Below, in pieces: positions 1-7,547 of a stretch of 64,000 nucleotides of DNA (position 1 is its first letter; each line of letters starts with the position of its first letter). The notes under the pieces were generated by a model. It saw nothing but the letters and a program-made list of their open reading frames with translations. It was not told the DNA's origin and did not search any database. Position numbers and translations under genes: made by a program. The stretch covers positions 1 to 64,000 of the forward strand of contig JAFXPU010000004.1 in assembly GCA_017527675.1 (NCBI GenBank), given 5' to 3'. This DNA is from Bacilli bacterium. Its GTDB lineage: Bacteria; Bacillota_I; Bacilli_A; RF39; UBA660.

Positions 1-64
1 GGATATTATTTTATAACACAACTAGATTAAAGTCAAAAGTCAAGAAAAAGAGAAAAACTTACAC

Positions 65-92
65 AAAAAGAGAAAAATAATTTTCTCTTTTT
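65..92. terminator. Rho-independent terminator-like palindrome
   Basis: Twelve-base arms AAAAAGAGAAAA (65-76) and TTTTCTCTTTTT (81-92) form a perfect stem with T-rich ends in both directions. It probably ends a gene lying left of the window. Nothing else is recognisable in 1-124. Confidence 0.5.
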
Positions 93-187
93 AATCTACT
101 GTCTTTTTTTATTATGTCTCCTATTTGGGGTTCACATCATTTATATTATCTTTTTTTTTATGCTATAATGTATATAGAGGGATAAAT

Positions 188-637
188 ATGGATAAAGATG
201 AATTAATATATATATCAAAAAATACTGTTGGTAAGGGAGAAGGTTATGGAACACCAAACGAACATTCATTAATGACTTCTTCAGAATTTATTTATCGTGT
301 AACCGGTATGGATCAAATATTGGATATTATTGAATGTGGTTATGTTAGACCTAAAGGATATGGTAAAAGATTTAGTAGGGTAGGCCCTGTTGTTTATTGG
401 TCTCAAGGTGGTGGTAAACATCATTATGATGATAAAAGACCTGTTATAATGGCTAAAAGTGATAAAATTAAGGATGGCCAAATAGGTTGTATATCTATTG
501 ATGAATTGGAAGCAATATGGATGTATAATGAAGAAAAAGAAGTATATGAGAATAAGTTAAAAGAAATATTAAATATTCATTTAGGTATGCAAAATGATAA
601 AAAAATAGAAGAAAACATTAATTCAAAGAGTAAATAA
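188..637 (+). CDS. Conserved hypothetical protein, 149 aa
   Basis: The start is the ATG at 188, preceded by AGAGGGAT; an in-frame upstream extension has no ribosome site. The soluble protein has a compact motif-rich centre (SSEFIYRVTG, ECGYVRPKGYGKR, VVYWSQGGG) and a Lys/Glu-rich tail. The pattern of a helix ending in a Gly turn followed by an aromatic strand is loosely reminiscent of ADP-ribosyltransferase-fold proteins, but no catalytic set can be assigned, so function is unknown. A TATAAT at 164-169 is a likely -10 box. The gene sits just outside the left end of the 10-kb element and seems to belong to the host chromosome. A stem-loop terminator overlaps its stop codon. Confidence 0.65.
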   Translation: MDKDELIYISKNTVGKGEGYGTPNEHSLMTSSEFIYRVTGMDQILDIIECGYVRPKGYGKRFSRVGPVVYWSQGGGKHHYDDKRPVIMAKSDKIKDGQIGCISIDELEAIWMYNEEKEVYENKLKEILNIHLGMQNDKKIEENINSKSK

Positions 638-651
638 TATTTACTCTTTTT
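625..651. terminator. Terminator overlapping the stop of the 149-aa gene
   Basis: Ten-base arms AAAGAGTAAA (625-634) and TTTACTCTTT (640-649) close a 5-base loop, followed by T residues. Confidence 0.6.
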
Positions 652-698
652 TATTCACCAAATAATATTATAATCATAAATTAATATAGGTGATTTAA

Positions 699-1010
699 AT
701 GGCTAAAAAAATAGTAATTGATCCTGGACATGGTGGAACTGATCCAGGAGCATTAGGAAATGGTCTTAAAGAAAAAGATTATACTTTAAAAATAAGCGAA
801 TATATGGCTGATAGGTTTAATGAATTAGGAATACCTGTTGCTTTAACGAGAGATGAAGATATTACTTTATCGCCAACAGAACGTGTTAATAGAGTATTAA
901 ATGCATTTGGTAATGATCCAGATGTTATAGTAATATCTAATCACTTAAATGCAGGTGGTGGCGAAGGCTCTTGTGGTAAATTAACTTTCTTCGAGAAATA
1001 TATATGTTAA
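699..1010 (+). pseudogene. N-acetylmuramoyl-L-alanine amidase, 5' fragment interrupted by mobile element
   Basis: This is the N-terminal part of a zinc amidase (Amidase_3 family) that cleaves the lactyl-peptide bond of peptidoglycan. IVIDPGHGG carries the first zinc His, the following KEKDY the zinc Glu, and VISNHLNAGG the next zinc His. Homology stops after residue 87 (Ala-Gly-Gly at 951-959). The remaining residues to the stop at 1010 are encoded by the inserted element. The missing part, with the catalytic Glu (VEYGF) and three LysM repeats, lies 10 kb away at 10990-11781 in the compatible frame. As arranged, this fragment lacks the catalytic Glu and wall-binding domains and should be inactive. 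Start ATG 699 follows ATAGGTGATTTAA. Confidence 0.92.
966..977 (+). repeat. Left attachment-site arm (attL side)
   Basis: GGCTCTTGTGGT is the inverted partner of ACCACTAGAGCC at 10965-10976, with 11 of 12 positions matching. It lies 5 bases inside the crossover core. Confidence 0.75.
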
Positions 1011-1025
1011 ACTACCAAAATATGA

Positions 1026-1031
1026 TATAAT
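1026..1031 (+). promoter_or_regulatory. Possible -10 box of the cyclase operon
   Basis: TATAAT lies 75 bases before the first cyclase ATG, just inside the element. No convincing -35 hexamer is placed 16-18 bases upstream, so the call rests on the -10 box and position. Confidence 0.35.
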
Positions 1032-1044
1032 CTAATTATAAGAT

Positions 1045-1087
1045 AGCAGTATCGTCTTATTTTAAGATGGATACTGCTTATTTTTTG
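1045..1087 (+). terminator. Leader terminator or attenuator upstream of cyclase operon
   Basis: AGCAGTATC (1045-1053) pairs with GATACTGCT (1070-1078). An inner TCTTA/TAAGA stem extends it, and TTATTTTTT follows. It lies between the candidate -10 box and the cyclase gene. It may end transcription read in from the amidase fragment or act as an attenuator for the defence operon. Confidence 0.6.
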
Positions 1088-1105
1088 AAGTAAAGGAAGT
1101 GAAAC

Positions 1106-2455
1106 ATGAGTTTTGTAAAAAGTGATTTTGAAAATTTAGATAGTCAATTATATAAAATTACTTCACAAAAAGTAGAAGAAATAACTATTAGTAATAATGT
1201 ACCTACAGTAGAAAGTTTGAAAAACACTAATTTGGTTAATGTAATTGATGCAACTATATTATTTATAGATATAAGAAAATCAACGGAATTGACTGATGAA
1301 AGTAAACCAAAAACTATGGTTAAAATATATAGATCATTTATGAGAATGGCAGTGGAATGTGTAAGAAAGAATAATGGTGTTACTAGACAATTTATAGGTG
1401 ACAGAATAATGGCTGTTTTTTATGATATCATTGATGAAGACGGAAATATTATGATTAAATCAGTTGATAGTGCTGTTAATTGTGCAAGGACATTACAAAC
1501 ATGTATAAGTTTTTCACTAAATAAAAGATTAAAAGAAAATGTGGCTGGAAAAATGATATCTTGTGGAATAGGTATAGATTCTGGTAAAATTTTAGTTTCT
1601 AAGGTTGGAATGTATGGTTTAGAAACAAATGACGATAAAGAAAACGAGACAGATTGCGTGTGGATTTCAAAAGTAACAAATTATGCTAGTAAATATGCTG
1701 ACATAAGTGAAGGTAATGAAATATTTATTTCTGAAAAAGTTTATGAAAACATGTCTGAGTACTTGCAAAATTATTCAAATTGGAATAAAGTAATAAGAAA
1801 AAAAGGTAATAATACATATTTTGGATATTGTACTAAAGATTTTTATCTTGATTTTGCAAACGAATTCGATAATGAATACAAATTAGAAAATAATAATTTG
1901 ACAGATTCGGAATCAGAATTAGCATCTATAATAGATAAATTAAATGAAAAATATAATGAATTAAAAATAAAAGAAGTAAAGCTAACAGAAAAAGAAAATA
2001 CTATAAATACCGATAGTATTAATTTAAAAAATTTTCTTGATGAAATATATGATAGCTATTTTATAATTATAAGAGAATTATTTTTGCAGGATGAATTGTT
2101 AAAAAAAATGGGGTTTGAAAATGTTTCCAAAATACTTAATTCACTATATGATGTTGGCAAGTTAAAAGGAAAAAGTAGAGATGAAATTAATGAGTTAATA
2201 CTTCCTAATTTAGTAGATATATATAATACTTTTTCATCATATGCTGACAGTTATAAATACATGATGAAAATGATTAAAACAAGTGATTGGGTAATTATTA
2301 GAAAAGAGACTATTAAATGGTCATATGAAAACCATGAAAGTGATACATTAAAAAGAGAATTGGATAAAAGAATTGAAGGCTCTTTAAGCACTAATGAACA
2401 AAATGATTGGAAAAGATATAAGAATGAAGTTATAAAGATATTGGAGGAAAAGTAG
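1106..2455 (+). CDS. Class III nucleotide cyclase with C-terminal helical domain (Pycsar-like), 449 aa
   Basis: Residues about 45-235 form a class III nucleotidyl cyclase domain. The metal-binding aspartates are visible as Asp55 in ILFIDIRKST and Asp99 in RQFIGDR. GIGIDSGKIL and VWISKVTNYASK follow. In the usual Asn-x3-Arg transition-state motif, Asn192 is kept but the Arg position is Lys196. Residues about 260-300 are a charged coiled coil, and the last 150 residues are an unrecognised helical domain. The gene is first in a tight operon: its TAG is one base before the ATG of a DUF5706-type membrane protein, followed by a second cyclase. By analogy with Pycsar it would make a cyclic pyrimidine (or other) nucleotide on phage infection. 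Nucleotide specificity cannot be read from sequence. The start follows AAAGGAAGTG. Confidence 0.85.
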   Translation: MSFVKSDFENLDSQLYKITSQKVEEITISNNVPTVESLKNTNLVNVIDATILFIDIRKSTELTDESKPKTMVKIYRSFMRMAVECVRKNNGVTRQFIGDRIMAVFYDIIDEDGNIMIKSVDSAVNCARTLQTCISFSLNKRLKENVAGKMISCGIGIDSGKILVSKVGMYGLETNDDKENETDCVWISKVTNYASKYADISEGNEIFISEKVYENMSEYLQNYSNWNKVIRKKGNNTYFGYCTKDFYLDFANEFDNEYKLENNNLTDSESELASIIDKLNEKYNELKIKEVKLTEKENTINTDSINLKNFLDEIYDSYFIIIRELFLQDELLKKMGFENVSKILNSLYDVGKLKGKSRDEINELILPNLVDIYNTFSSYADSYKYMMKMIKTSDWVIIRKETIKWSYENHESDTLKRELDKRIEGSLSTNEQNDWKRYKNEVIKILEEK

Positions 2456-2456
2456 T

Positions 2457-3011
2457 ATGAAAAAAAGTAAAGAAATATATGATTTAGAACATGCTTACAA
2501 AATCTTAGAAAATATTAATATGTGGATAAATAATTCAGATACTAAGTCATCAATAATGTTAGGTTTAGTTGGTGTTGTATTTACAATATTATTTAGCAAT
2601 TTAAAATTTATTGATTCAATGATTAAAGTTGTTACCAATTGTTGTGTTAAGATAACATTTTCTGATTTATTGTATTTGTTAATGACTGCAATCTCACTTA
2701 TGATATTATTTAGTGGAATATATATGCTTATTAGAGTATTAATTCCAAAACTAAAATTAAATATTAATAATAATGATTCTGTCATATATTTTGGAAGTAT
2801 AGGTAAATATGAGTCAGTTAATGATTTTAAAGGAAAAGCATTGTGCATAAAAAAAGAAGAATTATTGGATGATCTGTTAAATCAAATATATATAAATTCC
2901 AAAATATGTATGAAAAAGTTTAACAATTACAATGTTGGAATAAGAAGTCTCATAGTTGGTATAATATCATTTGTTTTGCTTTATTTAATAGGATTATTTA
3001 TATATTTATAG
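2457..3011 (+). CDS. Pycsar effector-like membrane protein (DUF5706/PycTM type), 184 aa
   Basis: The layout is that of PycTM-like effectors: an N-terminal helix, then NMWINNSDTKSS leading into TM1 (about residues 33-52), TM2 (about 70-95), a soluble segment with VIYFGSIGKYES, a helix containing QIYINSKICMKKFNNYN, and a final TM (about 163-183). In described Pycsar systems such proteins sense the cyclic nucleotide and depolarise or breach the membrane to abort infection. Here it sits between two cyclase genes, 1 base after the first and 12 bases before the start of the second, so all three are almost certainly co-transcribed. Family assignment is by motif memory, not by a search. Confidence 0.75.
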   Translation: MKKSKEIYDLEHAYKILENINMWINNSDTKSSIMLGLVGVVFTILFSNLKFIDSMIKVVTNCCVKITFSDLLYLLMTAISLMILFSGIYMLIRVLIPKLKLNINNNDSVIYFGSIGKYESVNDFKGKALCIKKEELLDDLLNQIYINSKICMKKFNNYNVGIRSLIVGIISFVLLYLIGLFIYL

Positions 3012-3023
3012 TAGGTGGATTAT

Positions 3024-3758
3024 ATGAAGTATGATTATAGAAAAGGAAAGGAAAATATAGACCTAATATTAAATAATAATACTGATATATTAGAAAAAGA
3101 TATTCCGAAAAATGATGATGAGTTTACTTATGATAATGGTATTAAAAGTTGGGTTGGTTCAATCTTTGTAGATATTATTGATAGTACAGGTTTAATCCAA
3201 AATTCTGATGAATTGGAGGTTTCTAAAATTTTAAGAAGCTTTTCTTCTGAAATAATATCCATTATGAACAATAGTGAAAATGTAAGAGAAATTGGAATTA
3301 GAGGAGATTGTGTTTATGGGGTCTTTTTCTGCCCAACAAAAGAATCTACATATGAATTAGCAAGCATTTCTTTTTATATTAATACATTAATTAAAATGTT
3401 GAACAAACAATTTGTAAAATATAATTTACATAAAATTGATGTTGGAATAGGTGTCGCTATAGGTAAACATAAGGATTTAATAGTCAAAGCTGGGAAAAAG
3501 GGAACAGGTATTAATGATAAAATATGGATTGGTGATGCAGTGGTAGATGCCTGTAACATAGCAAACAAAGCGGGTAGAAATAATAATGATAGAATTGGTT
3601 TTTCATCTAATGCTTATAAGAATTTTATTGATATATTGCAAAATAATAATAAAACTAAGGATGTAACTAAGTGGTTTACATATAATTTTTATGATAATGT
3701 GTATTATGCAGATATTGTAAAAAGTGAATTTAATGAGTGGGTAGAAGAAAACTTGTAA
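3024..3758 (+). CDS. Second class III nucleotide cyclase (PycC-like), 244 aa
   Basis: Compact cyclase, essentially one catalytic domain. Asp50 in GSIFVDIIDST and Asp95 in IRGDCVYGVFF are the expected metal ligands. VGIGVAIGKHKDL, AGKKGTGINDK and IWIGDAVVDAC follow the order typical of Pycsar cyclases. At the Asn-x3-Arg transition-state motif, Asp175 and Ile179 appear instead, so the canonical pair is missing. This raises the possibility that it works as an asymmetric partner of the 449-aa cyclase. ATG 3024 is preferred over the in-frame GTG at 3015 because TAGGTGG overlaps that GTG and sits 5 bases before the ATG. A bidirectional terminator follows. Confidence 0.82.
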   Translation: MKYDYRKGKENIDLILNNNTDILEKDIPKNDDEFTYDNGIKSWVGSIFVDIIDSTGLIQNSDELEVSKILRSFSSEIISIMNNSENVREIGIRGDCVYGVFFCPTKESTYELASISFYINTLIKMLNKQFVKYNLHKIDVGIGVAIGKHKDLIVKAGKKGTGINDKIWIGDAVVDACNIANKAGRNNNDRIGFSSNAYKNFIDILQNNNKTKDVTKWFTYNFYDNVYYADIVKSEFNEWVEENL

Positions 3759-3762
3759 AAAT

Positions 3763-3797
3763 AAAAAAGAAGACTAATTAAATTTAATCTTCTTTTT
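3763..3797. terminator. Bidirectional terminator between cyclase operon and methyltransferase
   Basis: AAAAAGAAGA and TCTTCTTTTT arms flank a short AT loop between two convergent genes. Confidence 0.65.
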
Positions 3798-5028
3798 CTA
3801 TTATTTTTTCTAATTCTATTCCTATTTTCTCTATTATTCCTACAACTAAAGCATTACCCATCATGAAGTTTCTTTTCTTATCAGTCATTCCTGTATTAGT
3901 CCAGTTATCAGGGAAACAATTTATTCTCTCACATTCAATTGGAGTTAATAATCTAATCTTTTTAGTTTTATAATCTTCAACTATATGAGTAGTTCTACTT
4001 ATTCCACCCTCACTAGTTAACATTGTTCTAGCTGGAGCCTCTAAATTATCGGGACATGGCATAGCACCCTCTGTATAAAAATATTCTTCTCCATTTGGTT
4101 TAACTCTTGGAATTCTTTTATTACCTTTTAAGTATTCAAACTTTTTATAAGTTTCATCATTTAAAAAAAACTTTTTATCAACTTCTTCGTGTTGAATAAT
4201 TTTCTTTAATGGAAAGACTTCATTACAATCTGCTGATACTTTTGAAGTATATACTTTACCATTCATCATAATTCCAGCATTATAAAATTGTGCTTTAAAC
4301 TTATCACTTACTTCAACTAAATCTTTAAATGAATCTTTTGATAAATTAGTTGTATTAAATTCTAATTCAACATCTTTAATTGGGAATTGTTTAACAAACA
4401 TTCCATCTTTAAAAATTATATCTTTAGGATTACTTTTGGATAATGATTTATAATACTCAGTAGATTTATGATAAGCAAATATAAATACTCTTCTTCTTTT
4501 TTGTGGTAAACCATATTCACCAGCATTAATAACTCGCCATTGAACAGCATATCCATTATCCATAAAACTTCTTAAGATAATACCGAAATCTCTTCCTCTT
4601 TGTTTAGCAGGAGATAATAATAATCTATCAACATTTTCTAATAAAACAAATGGTGGCTTCTTAGCTTTTAAAATATCATTGATAGCCCACCATAAAACTC
4701 CTTTTTTCCCTTCAATACCTTTACTATTTGAAAGAGTTTGAGCTACTGAATAATCTTGACATGGAAAACCACCAACTAAAAGTGTATGATTTGGGATTTC
4801 TTTTTTATTAACTTGGAATATATCAACATTACTTGCATCTTTATCTCCAAATCTTTTAACATAACATTCAAAAGCTTCTTGAGTTTTTGTTGCAGGTTCC
4901 CATTGATTAGCCCATACAAATTTCCAATTTCCATTTTCTTTAACTTTATCGTTTATAAGTTTAACTTTATTTAAACCACATCTAAATCCACCAACACCAG
5001 CAAATAGCTCTACTACAGTTTTTTCCAT
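3784..5028 (-). CDS. DNA (cytosine-5)-methyltransferase, probably GATC-specific, 414 aa
   Basis: All main C5-methyltransferase motifs are present: ELFAGVGGF (I), GGFPCQDYSVAQ with catalytic Cys90 (IV), ENVDRLL (VI), QKRRRVFIFAY (VIII), and a C-terminal MMGNAL motif (X). The target-recognition region lies about residues 190-330. It is divergent from a Sau3AI/MutH-like nuclease gene, and M.Sau3AI-type enzymes methylate the cytosine of GATC; that specificity is inferred from the partner. Start 5028 follows a strong AGGAGG (5038-5043 on the opposite strand). Its promoter has a GATC inside the -35 box, suggesting control by methylation or by the enzyme itself. Confidence 0.92.
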   Translation of the reverse strand: MEKTVVELFAGVGGFRCGLNKVKLINDKVKENGNWKFVWANQWEPATKTQEAFECYVKRFGDKDASNVDIFQVNKKEIPNHTLLVGGFPCQDYSVAQTLSNSKGIEGKKGVLWWAINDILKAKKPPFVLLENVDRLLLSPAKQRGRDFGIILRSFMDNGYAVQWRVINAGEYGLPQKRRRVFIFAYHKSTEYYKSLSKSNPKDIIFKDGMFVKQFPIKDVELEFNTTNLSKDSFKDLVEVSDKFKAQFYNAGIMMNGKVYTSKVSADCNEVFPLKKIIQHEEVDKKFFLNDETYKKFEYLKGNKRIPRVKPNGEEYFYTEGAMPCPDNLEAPARTMLTSEGGISRTTHIVEDYKTKKIRLLTPIECERINCFPDNWTNTGMTDKKRNFMMGNALVVGIIEKIGIELEKIIEKED

Positions 5029-5068
5029 GATTTTATACCTCCTGACATTGTTTATATTCACTAAATAT

Positions 5069-5097
5069 ATTATAATATATTTGATTGAAAAGATCAA
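5069..5097 (-). promoter_or_regulatory. Methyltransferase promoter with GATC in the -35 box
   Basis: Read on the minus strand, TTGATC (5092-5097) lies 17 bases before TATAAT (5069-5074), close to consensus. The presumed recognition site GATC (5092-5095) is inside the -35 hexamer. Confidence 0.65.
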
Positions 5098-5141
5098 CAT
5101 TTGACTATATTATTATATAATATTGACTTAAAAAGATCAAC
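5081..5141. repeat. Two operator-like repeats containing GATC
   Basis: TTGATTGAAAAGATCAAC (5081-5098) and TTGACTTAAAAAGATCAAC (5123-5141) are near copies. Each is an imperfect palindrome (TTGAT...ATCAA in the first). They overlap the methyltransferase -35 box and the upstream region of the nuclease gene. A third GATC is at 5182-5185, just before the nuclease ribosome site. They look like binding sites for an autoregulator. Confidence 0.55.
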
Positions 5142-5199
5142 CTTATACTTATATTTTAAACTAAATTTTTAATTAAAACAAGATCGAAAGGAGAATTTT

Positions 5200-6582
5200 A
5201 TGAAAAAAGGTAGATTATATGATAGACAAGAAATTGAACTTATTGCTAAATCTGCAATTGGTAAATCATTAAATGATATTTTAAATGAAGAATTAGTAAC
5301 TATAGAAGATAAAGAAGCCAATAAAGGTGGATTTGGGCAACTAATAGAGAAGTATCTTTTTGGTATGGATAATAATAGTGATTCTGAACCTGATTTTATG
5401 CCAGCTGGTATTGAATTAAAAGTTACTCCATATAAAAGAATTAAAAAGAACGAATTGTCTGCTAAAGAAAGACTTGTGTTAAATATAATTGATTATGAAA
5501 CTGAATATAAAAATGAATTTAGAAGTAGTCACTTTTGGTATAAAAATAATAAGATTCAACTTTTATGGTATTTATGGGAGGCAGGTAAAGATAAAAAAGA
5601 TTTAAAGATAACTCATGAAAAGTTATTAGAACTTGCAAAAAATGAAGATTTAAAACAAATAGAAGAAGACTGGAATTTAATTATTAAAAAGATTAGAGAC
5701 GGTAAGGCCCACGAAATATCTGAAGCTGATACAATGTATCTTGGAGCTTGTTCAAAAGGTGCTAATGCTTTATCCACAAGAAAACAACCATTTAGTGATA
5801 TTCCCGCAATGCAAAGAGCATTTTGTTTTAAAAATTCTTATATGACTCAGTTAGTAAGAAAATATATAGGTAATTATTCTGATGTTGAAAAAGTATTAAA
5901 AAATACTACAGATTCATTTAGTGAATTTGTTAATAGTGTTATAGCTAAATATAAAGGTAAAACTCAAAAAGAATTAATGAAAGAGTTTGGAATTGAATCA
6001 ACTGCTAAAAGTATTAATAGTATGTTGATAAACAGAATGTTTAATGTTAAAAGTGAATTAGATAAAACAGATGAATTCCAAAAAGCAAATATAGTTCCAA
6101 AGACTATTAGAATAGAAGAAAATGGTAGAATAAAAGAATGCATTTCATTTCCAGCGTTTGAATTCACTGATATAGTTGAACAGGATTGGGAAACTTCTGA
6201 ATTAAAAGAACAATTTGAAACAACTAAATATATGTTTTTCATCTTTAAATGTGAAAATGGAGAATATGTTTTTAAAGATATAAAAATATGGAATATGCCA
6301 GAAATGGATATTCAAACTTGGGTTATGGATATGTGGAAGAAAACATATAATACAATCAAAACAGGTAATATAGTAAGGTATATCAAAGATGGAAAAAGAA
6401 AAACCAATTTTGTTGGTTCAAGTGAAAATAGAGTATGCCATGTAAGACCTCATGGAAGAGATTCAAAAGATACATTTAAATTGCCAGTAGCTGATAAATT
6501 AACTGGTGCAACTGAATATACTAAACATTGTTTTTGGATAAATAATAGTTATATTAAAGAGATATTTAATGAATATTTATAA
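5200..6582 (+). CDS. Sau3AI/MutH-family type II restriction endonuclease, 460 aa
   Basis: The N-terminal MutH-like domain has Glu50 (FGQLIEKYLFG), Asp65 (EPDFMPAGIELK), Glu72 and Lys74. The D-x6-E-x-K spacing matches MutH and Sau3AI. Length is close to Sau3AI (about 490 aa), whose C-terminal half is a second, catalytically inactive MutH-like fold that binds DNA; the region after about residue 240 would match it. Predicted to cut unmethylated GATC and to pair with the divergent methyltransferase. Start ATG 5200 follows AAAGGAG. The 170-base gap between the two starts holds both promoters and three GATC sites. A stem-loop terminator follows at 6620. Confidence 0.88.
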   Translation: MKKGRLYDRQEIELIAKSAIGKSLNDILNEELVTIEDKEANKGGFGQLIEKYLFGMDNNSDSEPDFMPAGIELKVTPYKRIKKNELSAKERLVLNIIDYETEYKNEFRSSHFWYKNNKIQLLWYLWEAGKDKKDLKITHEKLLELAKNEDLKQIEEDWNLIIKKIRDGKAHEISEADTMYLGACSKGANALSTRKQPFSDIPAMQRAFCFKNSYMTQLVRKYIGNYSDVEKVLKNTTDSFSEFVNSVIAKYKGKTQKELMKEFGIESTAKSINSMLINRMFNVKSELDKTDEFQKANIVPKTIRIEENGRIKECISFPAFEFTDIVEQDWETSELKEQFETTKYMFFIFKCENGEYVFKDIKIWNMPEMDIQTWVMDMWKKTYNTIKTGNIVRYIKDGKRKTNFVGSSENRVCHVRPHGRDSKDTFKLPVADKLTGATEYTKHCFWINNSYIKEIFNEYL

Positions 6583-6619
6583 AAAAATAAAAAATTTTTT
6601 TAGTGATTTTTCAAAAATG

Positions 6620-6642
6620 GTGCATATTTTTGCACTTTTTTC
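6620..6642 (+). terminator. Terminator after the restriction endonuclease
   Basis: GTGCA (6620-6624) and TGCAC (6631-6635) form a short stem followed by a run of T. Confidence 0.5.
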
Positions 6643-7018
6643 TGTTTTTTTATTTCTTTGTAGTAAAAGGGAAAATTGATGATAAAGTGAAGTATAAATC
6701 ACTTTTAAATTAAAGGTTAAAGTACCATTTAAAATGAATGGACAAATAAAATTTTTTATGATAAAGTTGCTATAATAAGTAAAAAATATGACAAAAAAAA
6801 GAGAAAAAAACGAGAAAAAATGAAACTTGCACAATAAAAAACTTTCTGTTAAACTTGATACAATAGGTGATAAATATATACAAGATGGATAAGTTTTAAA
6901 CATCCCAACAAAATCTCAATATTTTATGTATTGGGATTTTTTATTTGCCTATTTTTAAATATCTTATTAAAGATAATTCACCTATCTGGGATAAATTTTG
7001 CAAGTGCAAAATAAGTTT
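6643..7018. other. Gene-free AT-rich stretch with inverted repeats
   Basis: No convincing gene is seen. The stretch holds AAGTGA/TCACTT (about 6685-6703), a terminator-like hairpin AATCTCAATA/TATTGGGATT with T-run (6911-6943), and the palindrome ATTTTGCA-AG-TGCAAAAT (6995-7012). With the large dyad at 7019-7069 and the downstream replication-type HTH gene, it could be an origin or transfer region of the element; this is inference. Confidence 0.4.
6911..6943 (+). terminator. Terminator-like hairpin in the gene-free stretch
   Basis: AATCTCAATA pairs with TATTGGGATT (one wobble or mismatch) and is followed by TTTTTT. It may end a short leader or untranslated RNA. Confidence 0.5.
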
Positions 7019-7069
7019 GGTACCATAAGAAACATTGATTTTACTTAGTAAAATTAGTGTTACGGTACC
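7019..7069. repeat. Large imperfect dyad upstream of replication-type gene
   Basis: The left arm 7019-7044 starts with GGTACC and ends ATTTTAC; the right arm 7048-7069 starts GTAAAAT and ends GGTACC; TTA is the loop. Arms match except for a 4-base GAAA bulge and three mismatches. It could be a replication or transfer nick site or an operator. Confidence 0.6.
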
Positions 7070-7093
7070 ATCGTCTTATCCTGATAGAAAAAT

Positions 7094-7115
7094 ACCAATT
7101 AAAAATTGGTGTTTT
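7094..7115 (+). repeat. Leader hairpin before the HTH gene
   Basis: ACCAATT (7094-7100) and AATTGGT (7104-7110) close a 3-base loop and GTTTTT follows. It lies 36 bases upstream of the likely start, so it may be a weak attenuator. Confidence 0.4.
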
Positions 7116-7145
7116 TGGGATTTTAGAGAAAGGAGGAAAAAGTAT

Positions 7146-7433
7146 TTGAAAAAAGATTTTATTATTATTCCAAGAGAATTAATGAAAGATAACAGTTTGA
7201 CTAAATCAGACTGTTTTTTATTTGGTAATATTTATAATCTTAGTAGATTAAATGGTTATTGTTTTGCTACTAATAAAGTATTATCTAATTTATCTTTTGT
7301 TAAAATAAGAACAATTAATTATTCTTTAAAGAGATTAAAAGAAAAAGGATATATTAATGTTGAAAGAGTTAAAAATAATGACTTAATTCAAAGAAGAATA
7401 TATGTGAATGATATGCAAGATGATTCAGGTTAG
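7146..7433 (+). CDS. Small HTH protein resembling the N-terminus of replication initiators, 95 aa
   Basis: The best start is TTG 7146, nine bases after AGGAGG (7131-7136); the upstream open extension runs through hairpins and has no ribosome site. IIPRELMKDNSLTKSD, LFGNIYNLS, YCFATNKVLS, VKIRTINYSLKRL and EKGYINVER match the winged-helix domain at the N-terminus of phage and plasmid replisome-organiser proteins (HTH_36 type). The C-terminal part of such initiators is absent; the protein stops right after the wing. It may regulate replication or transcription of the element. It lies in the recombinase-proximal block, upstream of the OB-fold gene. Confidence 0.65.
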   Translation: MKKDFIIIPRELMKDNSLTKSDCFLFGNIYNLSRLNGYCFATNKVLSNLSFVKIRTINYSLKRLKEKGYINVERVKNNDLIQRRIYVNDMQDDSG

Positions 7434-7547
7434 TATGCAGTATTGTGCATTAATTATATGAATAGATATGCATGTATAATAAATAAATTAAAAGATAATT
7501 AATATATAAAAAATTATATATATATAATTAAACAGGAGGTTTTGTTT

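Noticed and set aside
125-187. N-terminal extension of the 149-aa protein
   Set aside because: The extension overlaps the likely -10 box and lacks a ribosome site, whereas ATG 188 has AGAGGGAT upstream.
3015-3023. GTG start for the second cyclase
   Set aside because: The GTG is part of the ribosome site TAGGTGG, which is well spaced from ATG 3024.
6577-6903. Minus-strand 108-codon frame after the restriction endonuclease
   Set aside because: Phe/Ser/Leu-rich low-complexity translation over hairpins and A-runs, with no ribosome site.
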